Positions 17,401-24,638 of a stretch of DNA of 64,000 nt are shown here, in pieces (the first letter of the stretch is position 1; every line of letters starts with the position of its first letter). The notes under the pieces were generated by a model. It searched no databases. It saw nothing but the letters and a program-made list of their open reading frames with translations, and was not told where the DNA came from. Source of the stretch: an uncultured bacterium (GTDB lineage: Bacteria > Muiribacteriota > Ozemobacteria > Ozemobacterales > Ozemobacteraceae). The position numbers and the translations under genes were made by a program. The stretch covers positions 744,001 through 808,000 of the forward strand of contig CALEDQ010000008.1 of the NCBI GenBank assembly GCA_937949615.1, in the 5' to 3' direction.

Positions 17401-17587
17401 GAGCTGCTCGCTGAGCAAACTTCAAGTCATTCAACAAGTATCTTCTAATAACCGAATCGGTTTGCTCGGCACTGGCCGCGGCATAGCGTTTGAAACTCGC
17501 CCAGACTGACAGAGATATCAACATGGCGGCAAGTATTACTGCCGCAGCCAGCATAAAACCAGTCTTATTTTTTTCAGGATTCAGCAA
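14489..17587 (-). CDS. Membrane class III nucleotide cyclase subunit, C2-like (Cyc2)
   Basis: A 1032-residue membrane protein. TM1 is at about 11-30, an extracytoplasmic region at 31-360, TM2-TM3 at about 361-414, a second extracytoplasmic region to 740, TM4 at about 741-763, then HAMP (about 760-812) and a class III cyclase domain (about 838-1015). The catalytic set is incomplete. The first metal Asp is Arg848 (FIRVAG for FSDIRG), and the second is Glu892 with the preceding Gly also lost (FIAEKAM). The substrate-side residues remain: Lys888, Asn967 and Arg971 (GDVVNLAARL). It therefore looks like the C2 half of an adenylyl cyclase and should need a partner; the gene just upstream (Cyc1) has the opposite set. 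The start is TTG at 17585-17587 with GAGGTG upstream, overlapping Cyc1 by 14 bp. Ligand and product (cAMP or cGMP) are unknown. Confidence 0.88.
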   Translation of the reverse strand: MLNPEKNKTGFMLAAAVILAAMLISLSVWASFKRYAAASAEQTDSVIRRYLLNDLKFAQRAALRKLHVGFDIAAELTESFKGIIEKAGIQEDTIADFATVLSSGSVSLPGRYRWTLLTVASQPANMLIVGNELQEKFSSGENDGIETEILRLLAYRGLSYLADMNISYEFREESSRKFKSYLDDKADAEMTRFICSAVRCFQPCFIDNRQFHFMWFPILKNGRYAESENLMSAIKPDTAGNAQGLSQIAALVVIVFDEDNYRRACGERFAKGLVDNFGRLGASIALSPPREGKRRSGWIQSRDFDKYPELTEARRLNAGGIVRTGKWLYVQTELSDLSNRRIVIARPALDEMPSIKLLRKTVFSLLLAWFALIVYFCGNHLIMRKKIRVGLRAQLAALVSIFLLPPFLLATVSLERYLDSTMNSSLQRIRSESEEALDAFDKSIKLFRTRICSLAENLIHHAESHEAEIKLGEMSDYDKKEWLGSFLDTFIANGVVMKNVLLVGDRGHIVSRFAGSNSSEEKFFQHLGASIFLPTLQAMNPALGKADEKDVLLKAQAEEVLGIMSSVLLPEIFPAMAHTYTHLTKFSGFGDQAFLYHRFLREESSVNGALLVAVYPPSLECVAFNRWVANFYRSSFQPIWLIKKKNAPGWYLKAPFGRVATGGKFGLMRFVYGLLPDKIALMAHLSSYAAEPLVLELDWEEQKWFFATFPGSDLVDYQLSALIPVSGNIQNYRRFQSELRLSMVLIFILCGYIGWKMASGFVVPVKCFAETAEKLIDGDLSVRMDEDWSDEEFCQIARSFNQVAADVETGRILRKFVSDGALQTITASEKIDRKGALQSRKAVIMFIRVAGVTDAFKENAAAQMVAELNRFFSAVCSSVKQNGGEVSKFIAEKAMVTFFVDSEDEAGTKAGAAVKSVLVVLDRLRRHKFLDGSIKIRAGITTGTVRSGIIGSETTRLEQAVIGDVVNLAARLCSLDTGKEIVLCSATWAALQKASADGEEYARNAVRLPDLVIKGKKQAVEAFALNTELYQG

Positions 17588-20555
17588 GACTTTTCACCTC
17601 AAAAAATCTGGAATCACCTAGAATTGGAGCATATTCGAATCTGCTGACAGAATTTTTGAGATCTTCAGTGACTACGATACCTGTAAACGCACCTAATTTT
17701 GAGGCCGTTTCCGCATCTTCAGCCACATGCAGGGTATCGCCCGCAATCGTATAGTCAAGCCTTACTCCTGAATTTCCCATGATTCCGGCAAGGATTTCAC
17801 CGCGGGCAAGCCCGACACCGATGTCAACCACGAACAAACCCGCTGCAATCCGTTCTTGCTGAATGCGCTGATGCAATCTTTTCATCTCGATCGCTGCATT
17901 CATAGCAGAACTACACATCGGCCCGGCGTCTTCATAAAAAATAGCCCAAACCGCGTCGCCGACAAAGCGGTCGATAACACCGCCGTTTTTTTCTATTACC
18001 GCTGCCATGGCGCTCAAATGATGATTAACCATATCAAAAACATCTTCTGCCCGAAATTCTTCTGAAATAGTTGTGAAAGAGCGGATATCGGAAACAAGAA
18101 CAATCGCTTTTCTTATTGTGCCGGCACCGGCCTTGATGAAGTTACTCGCGAGAACCTGATTGACAGCCTGTGGTGCAACAAATCTCTTTATTTTTTCCCG
18201 TTCCCTTATCCAGTCAGACATTTTTTGAATAGACCCGGCAGTAGCAGCAATTTCATCTTCTCTACCAGCAAGTCCATCTGCAGAGATATAACCGGTCCCA
18301 ATTTTTTCAAGCGCGGGAATGAATGATCGTAAAGGGTTACCTATCCAGATAGAAACGAATATTGAACCAGAAATAACGACAACCAGCAAAAGCAGCATGG
18401 TAATCACCATGCTGAACTGTTCGAAAAAAATCATCATTTCTACGTGATAAGCAGGTAATCTGGCGACGAACACATATCCCGGCATGCGTTGCGATGGCAC
18501 CATTATACTGGCATAATCAGCATCAAAAACATAGGCAGTCCTCTCAGCCGGCAACTGAGTCAACTTGTCAAAACCACCGGTATGGCCGGTTGCCTCAACA
18601 AGTTTTGGCTGTCCACCAGTGTTTTTATAAACCGCAATATCTGGAGAATAACCCGCAGCTCTGCGATAGTTAACTGCCTCCTGCGGCAGACTCAACCGCA
18701 AAATTTTCTGAAACATGGTTTCGGGGCGTAAAAGAACCATGAATACGGCAAACGGCCTTCCAGCAAGATTTATCTGATGCAGATAGCTCAAGGCAAAATC
18801 GTTGCCGGTAAAAACATCCGATACGCTCTCAAATCTCTCTTTTGCAAGACCGAAATTCTCCTGAACCCTGAAGTCTGAAGTTGTCGTTATTGCAGGCACC
18901 CTTCTCTCAGCGTCGGAATATCTTGAAGAAGGTGAATATTTCTGGTAAAGATCAGCATCGACCTGCTTCAGATACTTATCAAGTATCGACCCGAACAAGG
19001 CCCGGCATGACCTGCGATAACTGGCAGAACTGTCTTTCAGAAAAGAACTGAAGCACCAGCCACCCTGAGTGACCAGGATAACTGCCGCAGGGTCAATACC
19101 CCGACGCTGGAATTCAGAACGTGCAAAATCCAGAAGCTTTGTATCTAATTCTGGTTCTGTCGGCAATTTGAAAGCTTCATTGATAATTTGTCTATCAGAA
19201 GTGATTTTGGCGGCAGCGTCAGAAAAAACCTCTGAAACTCCTGCCATCTCAGATTCAACCTGAAGCACCAGCTGATGCAGGTCACGATGCAGCCCAGAAA
19301 TTTTAACTTCACGGAGATCCTGAAGGGTTGCCGCAAGAGAACCAATGGTGAGCCCGGCCGGAAAAGCTGCAAAAGCAGAAAACCACAAAAGAACCCTGAT
19401 CTGAATTCTTATCGTTGGCAGACGGCGAAAGATAAGGCTTCTGATCAGAAAAATCGACCAGATGCCGGACAAAATGGCAAAATACCATTTAACCGCCTCC
19501 TGACGAGGCGAGAGCGGAATCTGGGGCATTTCTCCAAGCAACAGCACAGCAAAGCCGCTGGTTGGATCTGAATAACATATGCGTGCGATTTTGCTGCCGA
19601 GCGGAAAAGCTTTCCCCATAAGTTCTACAGGCAGCTGCAGGTGTGACTGTTCGCTATTCAGAGACTTTTCCGGAAAGTTTTTTTGAAAAAAGTTCCAGAT
19701 ATCTGCAACTGTCCGGGCATCTGCAAACATTGGATGCACAATCAGAGATTTATCAGAATCTTTCCGGTAATTCAACATGGCCGGCCAGCATGTTCCATCA
19801 GCCTTGACATGTCGACTGACAACAGACCAGCCACTGACAATCCTTTCTGCCAGGCCATTTTCTCTCGAAAAGCTGACAGGCAGCAGCATAAAAAAACCGG
19901 CGCGGGCTTTCCCTCCTTCCGGCTTCAACATCATTTCCCAGGTAAAATAATAATTGCGACCCTGGAAAATTACCGGAACCGGCTTGAGGCGAAAATCTGG
20001 CAGAAACATCTCAATAAAAGCCATTTTGCCGAAAAGAGTTCGAATGCGCTGTTCCCAGTTGCTTCCAGACAATTCCGATGTTCCATTTTCAACATGATCA
20101 ACTATCTGCCTGAATAATTGCCGAAAAAGATAGCCAGAAACGCGGCGATCAGTGCAATTCATCGCCCATTCACCGTTTTTCGGAAAAAACTGCATGATTA
20201 TCGGCCGGTCTTTTTCTTTTTGAAAAAGCAGTTCAGCTGCCTGTTCAAGCGCCAGCTGATAATCGGAAGTTTTTGCAGCCAGCGCCTGACTGGTATTAAA
20301 ATACTCGATGGCCATTTCACGACACCAGAACTCAGGCGAAGTTGCCTGAAACATACGCTCGGCCAGAGCGTCGTTCTTTTTGAACCAACCGGAAAATATC
20401 TGGCGGCGAGCCCAGACGTCTTCCCCGTCAGGGTGCCAGTCCCATGCAATAATCAAACCAGGCGCCAGACTGAGAAGAAAAATCATCAACCAGCTGTAAT
20501 AGTGGTTGAAAGACATGTCAGACCGTTGCCTGCCGTTAACTGCGTCAGAACTCAT
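17574..20555 (-). CDS. Membrane class III nucleotide cyclase subunit, C1-like (Cyc1)
   Basis: A 993-residue paralogue of Cyc2 with the same plan: TM1 about 20-38, extracytoplasmic region, TM2-TM3 about 357-411, second extracytoplasmic region, TM4 about 716-739, HAMP-like linker, then a cyclase domain from about 815. Both metal-binding aspartates are present (VSDIRSFT, Asp823; FVGDAVW, Asp867). The transition-state residues are lost: in GDTLHVAEDAE the usual Asn is His943 and the usual Arg is Asp947. The substrate lysine is Arg863. This is the C1-like pattern and complements Cyc2. The ATG at 20553-20555 overlaps the transglutaminase stop as ATGA; an in-frame TTG at 20598-20600 is less likely. 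A homodimer of this protein should be inactive or weak. Signal sensed and product are not deducible. Confidence 0.88.
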   Translation of the reverse strand: MSSDAVNGRQRSDMSFNHYYSWLMIFLLSLAPGLIIAWDWHPDGEDVWARRQIFSGWFKKNDALAERMFQATSPEFWCREMAIEYFNTSQALAAKTSDYQLALEQAAELLFQKEKDRPIIMQFFPKNGEWAMNCTDRRVSGYLFRQLFRQIVDHVENGTSELSGSNWEQRIRTLFGKMAFIEMFLPDFRLKPVPVIFQGRNYYFTWEMMLKPEGGKARAGFFMLLPVSFSRENGLAERIVSGWSVVSRHVKADGTCWPAMLNYRKDSDKSLIVHPMFADARTVADIWNFFQKNFPEKSLNSEQSHLQLPVELMGKAFPLGSKIARICYSDPTSGFAVLLLGEMPQIPLSPRQEAVKWYFAILSGIWSIFLIRSLIFRRLPTIRIQIRVLLWFSAFAAFPAGLTIGSLAATLQDLREVKISGLHRDLHQLVLQVESEMAGVSEVFSDAAAKITSDRQIINEAFKLPTEPELDTKLLDFARSEFQRRGIDPAAVILVTQGGWCFSSFLKDSSASYRRSCRALFGSILDKYLKQVDADLYQKYSPSSRYSDAERRVPAITTTSDFRVQENFGLAKERFESVSDVFTGNDFALSYLHQINLAGRPFAVFMVLLRPETMFQKILRLSLPQEAVNYRRAAGYSPDIAVYKNTGGQPKLVEATGHTGGFDKLTQLPAERTAYVFDADYASIMVPSQRMPGYVFVARLPAYHVEMMIFFEQFSMVITMLLLLVVVISGSIFVSIWIGNPLRSFIPALEKIGTGYISADGLAGREDEIAATAGSIQKMSDWIREREKIKRFVAPQAVNQVLASNFIKAGAGTIRKAIVLVSDIRSFTTISEEFRAEDVFDMVNHHLSAMAAVIEKNGGVIDRFVGDAVWAIFYEDAGPMCSSAMNAAIEMKRLHQRIQQERIAAGLFVVDIGVGLARGEILAGIMGNSGVRLDYTIAGDTLHVAEDAETASKLGAFTGIVVTEDLKNSVSRFEYAPILGDSRFFEVKSLAES

Positions 20556-22666
20556 CTGATTTTTATTCCCTTTAAAATGTCGAGCCCTCTGCTGCGGCAA
20601 TCATTAATATCTACCGATTCACTGAATGCAGCGGCATTTATAATCTCTGCGACCTGCTGAAGACTTTTAAATTCTTCAACTGAAATTATCTTTGCTTCAA
20701 AAAGTCTTTTATGAAAATCTGACGGGGTCTCGAAAGGTCGGCGACTCAGCGGTAAACCGGCTTCCCATTCAAGATACCATAATGGAATCCAGTTCGATGA
20801 TCTGGTCAGTTTCGCCAGCATAAAGCGAATCCGGCGCCCGAAGAAAAAAGCCATAGTCCCAAATATCATCAGATAAATAGGGTTCAGCAGCCAGGCCGAA
20901 ATATAATGAAACCGCTCAGAAATGGCGACAAGAATCTTACGAAAACCAAGATTCTGCGACCGATTATCGAAACTGTAAACATAGCTGAACCAGTAACCCT
21001 CATATGTTTCCCAGAGTGACTGAAAAAATTTTTCAAATTCTGATTCGGCTTCTCTATCCAATGCTGGCGGAGTCGGATCAAATGGAATCCAGCCTGAAGC
21101 AGGAAAGAAAACTTCTACCCACGTGTGCGCATGCCCCTGTCTGACAGTGAAAAACTTGCCAACATCATTCCATTCGCCCATGGTATAGCCACTTACAGGC
21201 CTTGCCGGAACCTGCATTGCCCGTAAAATGAGAGCCAGAGCAGTTGCAAAATGCTCGCAACTGCCGGACTTATTTTCAAAAATAAAAAATTCCACCGGAT
21301 CCATGCCCTGAGTATCTGACTGCGTTAATGAATAAGTGCATTGCCGCTGCAAAAAAGACACTGCCCGATTTACACGCTCAGAATATGTCTGCGTTCCTGA
21401 AGCCAGCTGATTTGCCAGATTCGACAGTCTGTCGGGAATCCCCGAAGTTGAAAGATATGGCTGAATACCCCTCTCATTAATTATTTCGCCAATATTTGAA
21501 TCCCGAACTTCAAGAGGGTTAAGAATCAGATTTGCCAGATACCTGCGACTGCCTGATACACGATTGAGAAAGTAGAGAGTACGGTCTTCTTCAACCCCGA
21601 CGAATGAAAGGCCGATGGAAAGTTCGGTTGTCTGATCAGGCACAAAAATCAGTGGCGGCTCAGTGTTTTCAAGAATTATTTCAAAGGGATGGATGTCGCG
21701 CTGAAGATTCAGATCATCAATAAGTTTTATTTCGCCCTGATTTCTGCGAAGGTCGGCATGCCAGCGCCTCTTTCTCCCTCTTTCCCATTGCCCGTTGCGA
21801 TAAACCGAGAAGGTTGTGCCACGAAGGGTTCTTGTGCGCAGCCTGCGAATTATCGAGGGAGAATTAGTTCGCTCATCAATAGGCCTCAGGCGCATGACGA
21901 CCGCCGGGTTATCTTCGAGAAGGCCCGGTTCGCCAAGACTAAGTGTATCACTGAATCCCTTCAGCCGCCTTTTAGAAGCCTCTGATGCCAGGCCCAGACT
22001 TTCTGTTCTGGGAATAAAATAAAACAATACCAGCCAGACGAAGGCGAATACACTGGCAGAAACAAAAAGGCCCAGTCCCTGAATTCTGAAACCACGCACA
22101 ATATTGTCTTCAGAAAGCCTGAGCCTTGCAACACAACTGTGACGAAAGCCCGATATCCAGCGAAGAGTAAGAAAAAAACAGAACAGATATGGCACCAGAA
22201 TCAAAGGGAAAATGAAATTAACATTCATTGCAGCCACAGCCAGAATTATCATCAAAGACAGAACTATTCCACCGTAAACCGCCCTGAGATTTTTCATCGA
22301 TGAAATCTGCAGCAGCAGGATAATGCAGGTAAACTCGATCAGCAGAACAATGCCAGGAATTGGACCGGATCGCTGCCACAAAGCATAAAAAAGTGAAGTG
22401 ACACTGACCAGCTGAGAAACTACGCTGGCAACTGGCGAAACCAGTGGTCGACCGCGAAAAACAAAAACGACCAGCGGCAGCGAAAAAACTGCCAGTAACG
22501 GTCTCAGATAACCCGTAGAGTAAACTGCCAGATAAGCCCAGAAGGCCATGAATACAACAAGCCTGAAGGCAAAACCGCTGATTTCGAACCTTGCAGCAGA
22601 AGAATAAAGGGCGCCCCGGCTCTGCCCCTGAATAATAAAATTTTGTGAATCAACAAGAATGTTCAA
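20552..22666 (-). CDS. TgpA-like membrane transglutaminase (DUF3488-Tgase core-DUF4129-like tail)
   Basis: A 704-residue integral membrane protein. About six or seven hydrophobic helices fill residues 30-220, then a periplasmic region contains a transglutaminase-like core with the triad Cys470 (GSCEHF), His514 (GHAHTWVEVF) and Asp530 (PFDPTP). One further TM lies at about 590-610 and a cytoplasmic helical tail follows. TgpA-type proteins occur in MoxR-DUF58-transglutaminase operons; their substrate is poorly known and may be a cell-envelope protein. The start appears to be TTG at 22664-22666, two bases after the DUF58 stop, with an AAGG just upstream; no ATG occurs before residue 40. All catalytic residues are intact. 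Confidence 0.9.
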   Translation of the reverse strand: MNILVDSQNFIIQGQSRGALYSSAARFEISGFAFRLVVFMAFWAYLAVYSTGYLRPLLAVFSLPLVVFVFRGRPLVSPVASVVSQLVSVTSLFYALWQRSGPIPGIVLLIEFTCIILLLQISSMKNLRAVYGGIVLSLMIILAVAAMNVNFIFPLILVPYLFCFFLTLRWISGFRHSCVARLRLSEDNIVRGFRIQGLGLFVSASVFAFVWLVLFYFIPRTESLGLASEASKRRLKGFSDTLSLGEPGLLEDNPAVVMRLRPIDERTNSPSIIRRLRTRTLRGTTFSVYRNGQWERGRKRRWHADLRRNQGEIKLIDDLNLQRDIHPFEIILENTEPPLIFVPDQTTELSIGLSFVGVEEDRTLYFLNRVSGSRRYLANLILNPLEVRDSNIGEIINERGIQPYLSTSGIPDRLSNLANQLASGTQTYSERVNRAVSFLQRQCTYSLTQSDTQGMDPVEFFIFENKSGSCEHFATALALILRAMQVPARPVSGYTMGEWNDVGKFFTVRQGHAHTWVEVFFPASGWIPFDPTPPALDREAESEFEKFFQSLWETYEGYWFSYVYSFDNRSQNLGFRKILVAISERFHYISAWLLNPIYLMIFGTMAFFFGRRIRFMLAKLTRSSNWIPLWYLEWEAGLPLSRRPFETPSDFHKRLFEAKIISVEEFKSLQQVAEIINAAAFSESVDINDCRSRGLDILKGIKIR

Positions 22667-22668
22667 AT

Positions 22669-23607
22669 TTACCTTACCATCAACCGAGCTAAATTCACTT
22701 CATCCGTATCCCCGTCAGACAATGGAATTGCCTCGTCATGCCTGAGACAGGCCAGCCATCTGACAATGCCGGCAAAATCATCGTTTACCGAAAGCCAGGT
22801 ATAACCTTTGCGAAAGGAGTTCGCCCAAACAAACACGTCTGAATTGGTGTCACGCAGCCTGACAATTATACCGGCAACGATTTGCAGAGCTGTCTCAAAA
22901 CCGGCCTGGTCAAGGCCGGAAAAATTGAATAACAGACGCCTGGGAGCGCCAAAATTAATTGACCTGATCAGAATCCATTCGTGCGTCGAACGGGCCGAAA
23001 TATTCCAGTTTATCATCGCGGCATCAGAACCTTCATTATAAAGACTCTGCATCCAGTAGTCGCCCTCTTTGCCAGAAGCCTGGCGTTGCTGGCTTCCGGC
23101 ATGGTCTTTGGCCAGAGGCTCCGGAACATTTCTGGCCGGCTCAGGCCCGATCGGGAGTGCATCGACAGGTATTTCGACCCGGGTGATAAATAGATCGACC
23201 GGATAGCATGAGAACACTTTCATATTCTTGATCAGATACTGACCGCGGCTTCCGGCAGCGAAGGAAGTCTTAAGAATCGCCATTGAACCGGCAGGCAGAA
23301 AGGTCAGAAAATCATCTTCAAATGCAAGAGAATGATGTGGCCGCCCGGCAGTTTCTTCTATCCGGCAGCGCAGCATGCATGAGTGACCAGCAAAGCAGAA
23401 TTCAGGAACCTGCAGTTCGACATTCAAACCGCTGAGATTTCTCAAAGAAGAGATGCCCGCCATCACCAGACAGGCAAAAAAGCAGCTACTCATGAGATAA
23501 AGCAGGTTGTTTCCTGTATTCTGGGCCGCAAACAAAAGAAACACAGCAAGAAACAGCAGCGTTTTCCCTGAGGTAGTCAGGCTTATTCTTAGCCTGGGCT
23601 TATTCAA
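22669..23607 (-). CDS. DUF58 domain protein (MoxR-associated)
   Basis: A 312-residue protein with two N-terminal membrane helices (about 14-30 and 33-52), an extracytoplasmic or membrane-proximal beta region, and the DUF58 core. Its hallmark is GSDAAMINWNISARSTHEWI, followed by a region resembling a degenerate von Willebrand A fold. DUF58 proteins are regular partners of MoxR AAA+ ATPases. It overlaps moxR by 8 bp and precedes the transglutaminase by 2 bp. The start is TTG at 23605-23607, with GAGGGTGG upstream. No metal-binding MIDAS motif is obvious. Confidence 0.88.
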   Translation of the reverse strand: MNKPRLRISLTTSGKTLLFLAVFLLFAAQNTGNNLLYLMSSCFFACLVMAGISSLRNLSGLNVELQVPEFCFAGHSCMLRCRIEETAGRPHHSLAFEDDFLTFLPAGSMAILKTSFAAGSRGQYLIKNMKVFSCYPVDLFITRVEIPVDALPIGPEPARNVPEPLAKDHAGSQQRQASGKEGDYWMQSLYNEGSDAAMINWNISARSTHEWILIRSINFGAPRRLLFNFSGLDQAGFETALQIVAGIIVRLRDTNSDVFVWANSFRKGYTWLSVNDDFAGIVRWLACLRHDEAIPLSDGDTDEVNLARLMVR

Positions 23608-24550
23608 CTTCCACCCTCTGCAGAATTTCGCCCGTCAGCCAGTCGTTTCTCGCGCCTTCGCCACCATACATCGAAACACCTCGGAGGCCGATGCGGTGCG
23701 CAAGCACTTCAGGCGCAATTTCCTTTACCGTATCGATACTGACGAAATTCTGACCACGGTAAAATGAAAGCGCCTGAGAAGCATGCATGAGAGCAATACT
23801 GCCGCGCGGACTGACCGGAAGCTCAACCTCGTCATGGCTTCTGATTGCGGTCATAAGCCGACTGATATATTTTAACACCGGGTCTGCGACTGAAATGGTT
23901 CTGACGTGATCCTGAGCGGCGATGACCTCGCTCAGATTCAGAAAACCTCTGGTATTGAGGTCCAAAGATTTTGCGGCACTTATGTGTTTTTTAAGAATCT
24001 CTACCTCAGAGCTTTCGTCAGGGTAGCCCAGCGAGATACGCATCATAAAACGATCTCGCTGCGATTCCGGCAGCGGGTATGTACCATGAAACCCCTTGGG
24101 ATTCTGAGTCGCAATGACCATAAAGGGCTTTACCAGTTCAATGTGCTGTTTCTCAACGCTGACGGCAAATTCATTCATTGCCTGCAGCAGCGCGCTCTGG
24201 GTTTTTGGTGGAGCCCGGTTCAGCTCGTCTGCCAGAACAACATTGGCAAAAATTGCCCCTCTGATGAATTCAAAATCTTCTGTTTGCCGGCGATAAATTC
24301 TTGTGCCGATAACGTCAGAGGGTAAAAGGTCGGCGGTAAACTGAATACGACTGAAAACACCACCAATGGCGTGCGCCAGAGCTGAAGCCAGAGTAGTTTT
24401 GCCAACGCCCGGCATATCTTCGAGAAGCAGGTGCCCCTCGGCGAGTAGACACACAAGCGTCTTTTCAATCTGCCTTTCTTTGCCAACAATGATCAGCTTA
24501 AGTTCTTCGGCCAGTTGCTGAAACGATTTTCTGATTTTTTCAATATCCAT
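23600..24550 (-). CDS. MoxR-family AAA+ ATPase
   Basis: A 316-residue AAA+ protein with Walker A MPGVGKTTLA (Lys51), Walker B VVLADELNRAPPKTQ (Asp108, Glu109), and the sensor region MVIATQNPKGFHGTYPLPESQ typical of MoxR. MoxR proteins act as chaperones that activate or assemble partner complexes, often carrying vWA/DUF58 partners. It is the first gene of the moxR-DUF58-transglutaminase-Cyc1-Cyc2 operon and is divergent from the M18 aminopeptidase, with an 88-bp gap. The ATG start is clear. Length is normal. Confidence 0.95.
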   Translation of the reverse strand: MDIEKIRKSFQQLAEELKLIIVGKERQIEKTLVCLLAEGHLLLEDMPGVGKTTLASALAHAIGGVFSRIQFTADLLPSDVIGTRIYRRQTEDFEFIRGAIFANVVLADELNRAPPKTQSALLQAMNEFAVSVEKQHIELVKPFMVIATQNPKGFHGTYPLPESQRDRFMMRISLGYPDESSEVEILKKHISAAKSLDLNTRGFLNLSEVIAAQDHVRTISVADPVLKYISRLMTAIRSHDEVELPVSPRGSIALMHASQALSFYRGQNFVSIDTVKEIAPEVLAHRIGLRGVSMYGGEGARNDWLTGEILQRVEVE

Positions 24551-24563
24551 ATTGTGTATTTAC

Positions 24564-24575
24564 TTTACCAGTAAA
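24564..24575. promoter_or_regulatory. Short inverted repeat in the moxR/aminopeptidase divergent region
   Basis: TTTAC-CA-GTAAA is a perfect 5+5 inverted repeat in the 88-bp AT-rich space between the two divergent genes. It could be an operator or chance. Rightward TATAAA-like sequence lies at 24592-24597, but I cannot assign firm promoter boxes for either gene. Confidence 0.25.
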
Positions 24576-24638
24576 ATTTAATTTATGGTAGTATAAAACC
24601 ACTTCAGACTTATACACAACCCCGAAAGGAAGGAAAGA

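Noticed and set aside
14489..17587. Cyc2 as a decayed pseudogene
   Set aside because: The reading frame is intact over 1032 codons, the substrate-side residues are kept, and the losses mirror those of Cyc1, which suggests selection rather than decay.
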